Shown in pieces: positions 56,201 to 64,000 of a DNA stretch of 64,000 nt. Below the pieces are notes generated by a model. The model worked only from the letters and a program-made list of their open reading frames with translations. It was not told the DNA's origin and did no database searches. The stretch lies in the NCBI GenBank assembly GCA_002270565.1, contig NQMI01000184.1, forward strand, positions 1 through 64,000, in the 5' to 3' direction. How positions within the stretch are numbered: the first letter of the stretch is position 1; each line of letters begins with the position of its first letter. The position numbers and the translations under genes were made by a program. The stretch comes from Stenocarpella maydis. Lineage: Eukaryota; Ascomycota; Sordariomycetes; Diaporthales; Diaporthaceae.

Positions 56201-59200
56201 CATCAAGCCACAATCCACAGCACCAGCGCTAGGCTCTGTCGACAAGCGCGAGCTCTCTCTGCAAGCCCGTACGCCGCACTCCTCGGTACGCCACCAACCT
56301 GCTTGTCCTGCTTGGTCTGGTCTGCCGCTGGCCTTGGCTCCCAGACGAGCAGACAGCAGAGAGCCGCCTCTCCAAACTTCCACGCTGCCGGGTACGCCGG
56401 GCGATCAAAGCGTTGGCCACAGTTCAATGTGTGTATGCAGCAGCCAGCAGTCCCGCTCGGGCCCAACACCAGGTTTTCCCCATTCGCGCCCAGCCAGCAT
56501 CTCCAATTTGTTGAGGCCTTCGGATTCGGGCCATGCCGACTCCTGGTATACCTGGTCAATGGCGAACTTTGCCGATCTGGGCACGCCGGCGCACGTACAG
56601 CATCATGAGATTTGCACGTAGGCGGTAACCTCAACCAAGGTCGAGCTGGCCCGTCCACCTCGTCCTCTGTGTGATCGCCATCCGAAAGCCGGCCGGCTTG
56701 CACGGCAGCGTCTGGAGGTCTGCTTAGCATGCAATGCGTGCACCACCTCCCTCAGAGCAGCGACCGAGTAAGCTCAGTACGGAGTACTCCGTACTACACC
56801 CAAAAGCCAGCACACCCACGGACTCGTCTTATCAGATAGCTACTCTTTTCCCCTTCTCGAGCTACATCAGTGCCTCGCCCGCCGGTCAACAGGCACTGCA
56901 GTCTCGTCCCAGCTTGACGCGGCCTGCCCTGGTCGTGCCTTAGGTTGCCCCGAGATGCCGTAGGCGTCGGACTGCATGCGAATTTGCAATCCCATCATGC
57001 ACCCTTGTCACCCGAAAAGGCAGCTGCGTTCCTAGCCTCGCTCCGGTTATCGCTACAATATGAACACCATCACGTCGCTACTCAGATGGAACCCCTTATC
57101 ATCTCCCGAGTCCCGCCATTGTGCCGCCGTCAGGGCCTGCCTTGTTTCTGTTTCACAATTGGTGACAGCATCGCCCGCCCAGCCAACTGATAACTCCGAA
57201 CACCCTGGCGCCGCCCTCGCTGTGCAAGTCATGTTCGCCATCCTCATTACTCGGGAGTGGTCACGAGGGTGCTCGCGCCCGTTCGACAGGGGGTCCAAGA
57301 GCTCGACGAGTTGGCCCAAGAAGCAGAACACCCCATCAGCTGGAGCACTAGTGCCCCGGATCTGTGAAATCTGGAGATGGGACACATCATCTCCAGATTC
57401 CATGCCCGTCACAGTCGACCGTTCCATCACGCGGGGAAGTGGGGGAGTCAGAAGCAGCCCACGATGGGAACATTCCAGTGTCTGACGAGGCTCGTTTTCC
57501 ACCCCGCCGATGATTCCTATTTTTATCAGCTCTTCCCCATAGGGAGCACAGGACTAGGAACAACTCTCGCTTCTGTGGCAGCCCACTAAAAAAAAACCGT
57601 TGCAGGCTGCCTATCAACATTCCCTGACCGGAACCTCGCACTTTTCGCTGCCCGCTCGGCCAGTCAGCTCATTTTCTCAACATGAGCGAAGCATTTTGTG
57701 ACGGTGGCGCGCCACCCAATCAGGTCCGTAAAGCCTCCCCTCTCGCAGCATCACCCGTGCATGTAGCTGCAAGGATAGTAGGTACCATGGTCGGGCGAAC
57801 TTGGGTTTCCCGCTTTGGATTCACACAGTGGGATAGGATGCGTTCTTCCAGCAAAGACTGAACAGAAAAAGGACACCGCAGTCACTGCATCAAAGCTGGA
57901 GTAGTACAAGTTCTGCCTCTCCGGTCTTCCGATCGGGAAACCGCATTTCCTCGCTTAGTCGTCATGGTCACTAATTTAATGACCCTTGAGTGCCTCCCGC
58001 TCTTCCCCGCTGGATCCAGGCGTAAGGAATCATGTTTGATAACGGCTGCCTATTGGCCAGATCTTAGCATGTAAAGGAGTTTTACATCCTTTAGCCAAGG
58101 ACCCCCAAGCTCCCTGCTGGGAAGCCCTGTCTGTTGCGCAATCACTGTTGCACCGGGTGGAGATGGTGATTCTCGTCGCTTAAATAATCTCGTCAGCAGG
58201 CCGTGGCACTGTGTAGATACACAGTAGCAGTCTGCATTGGATCAACAGCTTCCCTCCCGGCCTAGCCCACCAAGACGAATCCACCTCCTGCCGCCGTCCA
58301 AAATTTTCCGACCAATACGAGCACGCGGCTCAATGAGGCTCATCTCTCTGGATGCTTGGCCGCCTGGCTTTGACAGTTCGACATGGCATGTCGTGATGGG
58401 CATTTGACGGCACCAACGGCACTTGCGTTTCGCCATTTTGTCTTGACTGCTGCGCGACCTCGGTCAGCAAGTCCTTGGTCAAAATGACGCCGCTGCTACC
58501 TCGACTTGACATTTTGTACCACGCCACCTGCACGCGTGCAGCATCTGCAAACGCCATCATGTGGATAACGCCTTGCAGCACCTCCTTGGCTTCCGTTGTC
58601 TTGCAGGGGCGTATTGATAATGACTCTTCGCGCCGAGCTCGCCTGGAGCAGAGGTCCGGCCTTGGTGAAGCTATCGACATGCCGCTCTGCCTACGCCCCG
58701 GGGGCCCCTACCCTAAGCAGCCGGTTCAGCATGATAGAGTTTTGGATGTGGAGACGCTGGTGGTTGTGTGGGTTGCATCGGTTGTAGTGCGTGTAACGAC
58801 AGATCTACAACACACCGACTCGCGCGGGTTATTGCATGATCAGAGCTCAGCTCGCCGTCGTCTGGGCACCAGCGTGTGGATTGTTCCCCATGGGAAATCC
58901 CATTATCAATACCATAGTATGTCTATCACTGGGGTTGATAAGGACCTCCGAGAACGGTAGGGTCCAGGCTGAACAGTCAACTTGGTGCGTTTGATAAGGC
59001 CACCCTCTGCCACAGATAATCGACGCCCTGCAACATTACGACGAGTGAGGGGCTGTTGTGCCGGAGTTGAAGGGTTACAATCTGTCTCGTTTGTCATCAA
59101 TGCCATCCAACCCCTGTCCAACGGGCCCAACAAGAAGGATAAAGTTGTTGTCTTTCCTATCGAGGGCAGAGGGCATGATATAGAAGTCATGTGGTCGTAT

Positions 59201-60700
59201 CGCAAAGAGGTGACGCCTACGAAATTCTGCAACCAACAGAGCACGAAGGGCGGGTTGATGCATTTGCAGACAAAGGACGGACAATTCTGTCGATCCGTTC
59301 ACATGCGAAAGCACTCCCCGCTTGCTGCTATTCGGTAGGGCGACCAGGCCAACAGGATGACCCCACTGAGCCAACCAAACCTTCAACCCCCGGGGTGCAG
59401 GGCAGCAAGGAGGCCGGCCGGCTAGGGCGGCATTGTCTTTCACCCAGCTCCGTGAACCACCCCCTCCCACCCCAGGGGGGGCGTAAGATCTGCAGTGCCG
59501 GCGCGGCGGTGGTGGCCGCCGCAAGACGATCCGGCACGGTCGGCCTGGGTCATTATCGATTACGCCGCACCCATATAGGTATGGTGATTTTGGTAAGTTT
59601 GAGCATACAGGCAGCGGGAACGGCGGCATGGGAATTTTTGTGATATTGCGCATTTGACATGACACATCCAAGGTTGGGTGGCGCCCAAAGAAAAGCAGAG
59701 AGGCTGTTGTCAGATGCAAAGCCCGTGTGATGCCACCAGTTGAGAGGTAGGTAGGTGGCTCTGGCCGTCAGATGCGATATTGCTTCCAACCTCTGCTCGC
59801 CGCATCCTACCAGGTCCGGATGGTCGAGTATGGAGTTCTCTGCTGCCGATTAATGACCTAGCCTGCGCTTATCTACCTTTTTCGCAAGGACCCATCTTTC
59901 CTTCCCACGTCGATAGCCTTCTGCTCCGAATCATGGGAGCTGTACACTAGCCTGGGTCCGTCTAGGTGGGACGGGTCATGATTCGGTATCAGATGATGAG
60001 AGTCCCTGGCGATTCTGTCTACCCCACACAGCGGGGACGAAGCTCCGGGAGCTATCGTCAATCCTTGGCGTGGAATCGAATGATGTGATTGTGCCCAGGA
60101 CTGCCTGGGTCCACGGATCGGGCATATGTTGGTTTTCGCATGTGCCACAGAGCAGCCCAGGCAGGCTTTTCGCTCATGGGGAAATGTACATAGATGTACA
60201 CACGATGGCCTCCGAGTAGGCGCACCGCCGGTGGGATGGATGGATGAGATGGGATGGCTTCCCGCAGGCCTCACACGTGAGTATGTGTTTTGGGTGCGCG
60301 TACCACCTGCCATGCGGTCATGTGTTTCTTCTTTCCCAGGCTTACATCCTGCTGTACCTGCAAGGCTACCGGATTGTAATTATACATACACACACACATA
60401 TATACATCTACCAACGAGCCAGGGCCAACGATTGATTCCGAGGCGCCGGGAGGCACAGCATTCTGAAACAGATCCCCCCGGGCCGCCATTTCGGGCCGTT
60501 GGTGGATTTGGAGCAGCAGGCAGGAAAGACGGGGCAGGTTTGGTAGGGTCAGCCCTGGCCGAACTCGGGCCCGACAGAGAGACTATGTATCCGTACATGG
60601 CCTGACATACTCCGGATATAGCAACCAAGCAAAAGGTGGCGGGCGAGCTGACGGGTGGCCGCGATATCGGGCCCCCGCCGCACGGCTTTTGGGTTGGTCA
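53200..60700. other. Gene-poor 7.5 kb, no supported gene
   Basis: The stretch contains alternating purine-rich and pyrimidine-rich tracts (for example GAGAGAG at 53515-53535), an A-run at 55708-55723 and many open stretches of 60-215 codons that pair antisense and show no motifs. I tried to find splice-linked pieces and found none I trust. A large gene with unusual composition or a non-coding transcript could be hidden here. Confidence 0.3.
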
Positions 60701-61445
60701 TCTCTCAGCGCCCCTCTTTTAGCTCTGCACAACCTCATGGATCCTGGCCCACGAGGGATGACGGGCGGGTGTAATTTTTAGCACATACATAGTATTTGCT
60801 GCCCGTTGGTGCGAGCGCGGGTTGGGTGGGGGTCCCCAAGCCTCGCCTCATTGCCTTTCGCCTATACCTTCCCGCCCCCAGGCCCCCTAACCACCCCCAG
60901 CATGTCAAAGAAGAGAGAAACCACAACAACCAAGGACGCAAACATCAGACGAAAATGAAGTGATCGACGAGTTTCACACAAGAGAAACACACCACGCGCG
61001 CATACCTCTCATGACGCACACCGCATAAGGCATTTTGACTCACCACCTGCGCCTCCTCCTCCCATGAGGAGTAGGAGAGAAAAAAAGATGATGAAAAGTT
61101 GGTTGTGAACCTGTTTATGTGAGCGAGGCCCGAAACAAGCTCATGTTTTATGCCCACGGGCACGCATACACGCGCACATGCACACCCTTGACCATGCTCC
61201 CGGGTGAGGAGGGGATGGGTGTGCATGCGAGCGGGTTCTTTGTTGAGCTCTTTAGCAACTTTAAGAATAGGTATACATATATGTGTGTGTGCGTGTGTGT
61301 TAATTATGGGGTGAGATCGTGCACAAAAAGAGGGGTGGCGTGGGGCGGTTCAAGGTTGCGAGGGCGGGATCATACTAGTGTAGTGTGGTGGGTTAACTTG
61401 GTGTACTTGGCGAAGATAGGTTGTTAAACCAAATGGGACATCCGT

Positions 61446-61474
61446 GGCATGGCATGGCGTGGCATGGCATGGCA
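61446..61474. repeat. GGCAT pentanucleotide repeat
   Basis: Six consecutive GGCAT units (one GGCGT variant) form a short microsatellite in gene-poor sequence. Confidence 0.8.
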
Positions 61475-62036
61475 TTCCTTGCCCCCGGCCCGTCGGTCAG
61501 TCAGTCTCGGTATGTTCTTGATAATTGGGACCTAAATGAATCAGGCGGGCTGGATGGATCGGTGATGGTGGGTGTGTGTCTGTGTGGGTGGGGAATTTCT
61601 CTTGTTTATGTTTGTATTTTTTTTTGGTTGCATTTATTTACTGTCACACGTACTGTTGCTGCTGCACGTTTCGGTGGGAATGGTCCGTGGGTGGGTTTTT
61701 TTTTTTGTTTTGCCCTTTTGCTGCAGATATATAGCTAGCTACAGATATATGTGCCTAGGCAATAGTGATATGTGAGAGTGTGTTGTGTGTTGTGGGTGGA
61801 GTCCAGCGCATAAACCTTATTTTTGATGCCCCGGTTTGGCGATGATGACTGGCTGGTGGGCTTGCTTGCTTGTGTTATCTTGACGTCGTGTGTGGTGGTG
61901 GGCATGGAGATTTTTGGACGCAGCTACTATGTAGTGCAACTTGTGCTGGCCGAGGACGATGCATCAGGTCTACAGGTGCGTACATGTCGTTGATCTATTC
62001 TTTCCTTTTTCTTTTTTGGGGTTTTTATTGTTTACT

Positions 62037-62039
<3 letters not shown>

Positions 62040-62067
<28 letters not shown>
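62040..62067. repeat. (TG)n microsatellite
   Basis: About fourteen TG units are followed by TATGTGTGTCTC. Alternating purine-pyrimidine runs like this are Z-DNA prone. No gene overlaps it. Confidence 0.9.
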
Positions 62068-62074
<7 letters not shown>

Positions 62075-62824
62075 TCTCTGGGAGTTTGTCGGTACCTACC
62101 GTTGAAACCCCTCTTGCTTCGAGCATCAGTTGCTGCTGCTGGAGAGAGACAGGCGGAAGTGGAATTTGTGGTTTTGATATGAGAGGCCCTGGCTGGGCCT
62201 GGTTTCGAATTTTGATGCTGCGAGGGCTGGGGCAGGGATTTGAGCCTTGGACCCGGTGTCAAAGCTCCGCATGGCTGCGGGGGTGTGCTTTTTGCAGCGA
62301 TAACCATTGACCAATTGGACAGGACAAAAGCTTCCCCAGATTACTAAGTATCGTAAGTGTGGTACGGAGTACCCATGTACCGGGCTAGCCGTTCATGTAC
62401 CAAAGTACCGTTGAGCTTATCCAAATGCCGGTTGTTAACGGTGCGATAACAGGCAGGGGCGGCCTGGTCCTGCCAAAACTGTCAGTGCGCGATATCATGT
62501 CGAGGAATTGACTTTTGGCATTGCCTTTGTTTCTTTCCTGTCTGTGACATTTTCCCATCCCCAAGTGTCGCATTTACCTCGACCACAGTTTTTGCTGCAG
62601 TCATTTGCCGTCGGCACCAACTCCAGTCAGACAAAACACCCCCAGATTTGCGAATGTGCCCCGGCGTACGTCTGGTTGGCTCCCCTCTAGCCAGACATGG
62701 GGCGCCCAGCCAGCCATCCACGACTCATCAAGATGCATAGGCAATCAGTCAATCGCCCCTGTCCCCACTCCTCCTTTTGCCGTTGCAGTCCGACCCCAGC
62801 AGGACCGTGTGCAGCTCATCCTGT

Positions 62825-62862
<38 letters not shown>
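62825..62862. repeat. (TGGC)n tetranucleotide microsatellite
   Basis: About nine and a half TGGC units without interruption form the cleanest simple repeat in the window and a likely polymorphic marker. Confidence 0.9.
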
Positions 62863-64000
62863 CAGCTGTGGTTAAGGTCATGGTCGCGACAGAGTACTGT
62901 GTATCTCGGAGCCAGTGTCCCAGCCGAACCGCTCAGCCCAGGCAATCCCCATGGGCACGAGCATTCCACACAGTCTGTTCGCATGGCGGGGAGAGCCACT
63001 TGGATCTGGACTTCCCAGAGCAATGTCTCAAACCATATTGTGCTTGCTCCACATGGCGCGGCACTTTGGCTTCTCACCCACTGCCTTGGACCTGCCCGCC
63101 GTCAATAGTGTAAACTACTGCACTGGCATGCTTGCATGCGCATCAGCCAGTGCGTTATCACTTCTCCCCTGCCTCATCTTCAAGCAGGTAGGGACCACGA
63201 CCATCACGGCGCCGATCGTTGCGACCATTTTCAGGAACACCCGCCTTCAACCCGGCCCAGACTGTCTCGGACCACATGGGAAAATCCCAAGACTCCCCGA
63301 TGCTGAAGGCAGCCCCGAGGCCAAGCCTGCGAGAACATGGCATTTCGACATTGCTCACCTCGCTCATGATCGAATTCTTGGGTCGCAATCTGCTCTGCCG
63401 GTCGCCGTGGTCGCAGGTGACGGGGGCCTCAAACGGTGTGACGGAAAGCATGGGTCGGATGGCGGACCTTGCGCCACCTGCAGGCTAGGCCCCACTGATC
63501 ACCGGCAGGCTTTGCCGCTTTGGCCCAAGCTCTTGGGACTTAGGCGAGCTAGACATTGCAAGCCAATCGCGCCCCTGATCGCGGTTCGTGATGGTTGCCA
63601 TCGTTTCAAGGCCCGGTGCCTGTGGAAGCTCGGTGGAAGCTCTCTGTGAGACACGACGGGACGCGGCGCCATCGAGGCGGTCAGGAGGTCTGTTTGTGGA
63701 CTGTCCGTGTCTAGGACAAGGCGCACAACAAACCAGCTCGGTCGGCGAGATAGCATGCTTTTAGCATCCAGGTCGGGTTTGAAATCGACGATGCCGTCCC
63801 AGGGGCAGCACCTTGGTGGTGTAGCCGCTCCTTCAGCTCCGGCCACCATCGACAAGCTCAGCCACGTCCCTCCCTAAGGTTGGCTCCGTGCCATGGTGTC
63901 TCGTCAATGGCACCACCCGACAGTCTGACCATCGCACGTCTTGTGGCCTAATTACCTGTAATATTCAGAACCTTCGGGGCCTGTCGCAACCCCAGCCGCG

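Larger units (their letters stand above)
60700..64000. other. Gene-poor right end with microsatellites
   Basis: Several simple repeats occur at 61276-61300, 61446-61474, 62040-62067 and 62825-62862. An open stretch of 244 codons at 62915-63649 (plus) overlaps minus-strand open stretches, none with a motif. A gene entering from beyond the window edge is possible near 63200-63860 but unsupported. Confidence 0.3.

Noticed and set aside
62915..63649. 244-codon plus-strand open frame at the right edge
   Set aside because: No motif or splice context, overlapping antisense frames are equally open, and composition is not clearly coding.
1..64000. CRISPR arrays, tRNA and rRNA genes
   Set aside because: I saw no regularly spaced identical repeats with unique spacers, no convincing tRNA B-box in a cloverleaf context, and no rRNA-like conserved blocks.

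Overview
The window reads as nuclear DNA of a filamentous ascomycete (Pezizomycotina, most likely Sordariomycetes). Genes are split by short introns of about 46-185 nt with GTRNGT-type donors, CTAAC/CTGAC-like branch sites and YAG acceptors. The protein families are typically fungal (HET, GT90/CAP10-like, LysM, AsaB-like, fungal C2H2 proteins). Several decayed genes carry C-to-T or G-to-A nonsense changes in CpA/TpG context, the signature of repeat-induced point mutation (RIP). No bacterial operons, CRISPR arrays, rRNA or tRNA genes were seen.

Layout. 1-6.4 kb is repeat-rich: an AT-rich transposon relic, then two arms of a degenerate inverted repeat (about 1737-2030 and 4655-4994) around a 2.6 kb interior without a convincing gene. 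A secreted carboxylesterase follows (6555-8249, +). From 9.3 to 14.9 kb lies one five-exon minus-strand gene for a 1,735-residue disordered protein with 18 tandem 9-residue repeats. From 18.5 to 22.7 kb is a core block: snf7/VPS32 (ESCRT-III, four exons, minus) head-to-head with a ten1-like telomere-cap gene (two exons, plus), then an unresolved plus-strand gene and a five-exon minus-strand gene for a small conserved fungal protein. 22.7-27.7 kb is gene-poor, with possible decayed coding pieces near 25 kb.

27.8-37.7 kb is accessory: a membrane-anchored GT90/CAP10-like glycosyltransferase (27761-30358, +) flanked by two direct copies of a short repeat; two divergent paralogous C2H2-like zinc-finger proteins (31303-32796, minus; 34563-35896, plus); and a secreted two-LysM protein (37077-37655, minus). 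38.7-45.0 kb is a gene graveyard: a HET-domain gene with two RIP-type stops, a D-2-hydroxyacid dehydrogenase with a frame break, and an AsaB/CmcJ-like gene with a RIP-type stop. A 677-bp non-autonomous DNA transposon with perfect 45-bp terminal inverted repeats and an 8-bp target duplication sits at 46432-47108. A two-exon CBM21 protein phosphatase 1 targeting subunit (GAC1-like) is at 48665-51211 (minus). The last 12.8 kb holds no gene I can support; it contains purine/pyrimidine-skewed tracts, a G-quadruplex motif and several microsatellites.

The intact genes do not form one pathway. Housekeeping genes (snf7, ten1, the PP1 subunit) alternate with fast-evolving surface, secreted, self-recognition and transposon-derived sequence. 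Exon joins were derived by eye from splice motifs and frame continuity; no homology search was run, and family names rest on recognised motifs.
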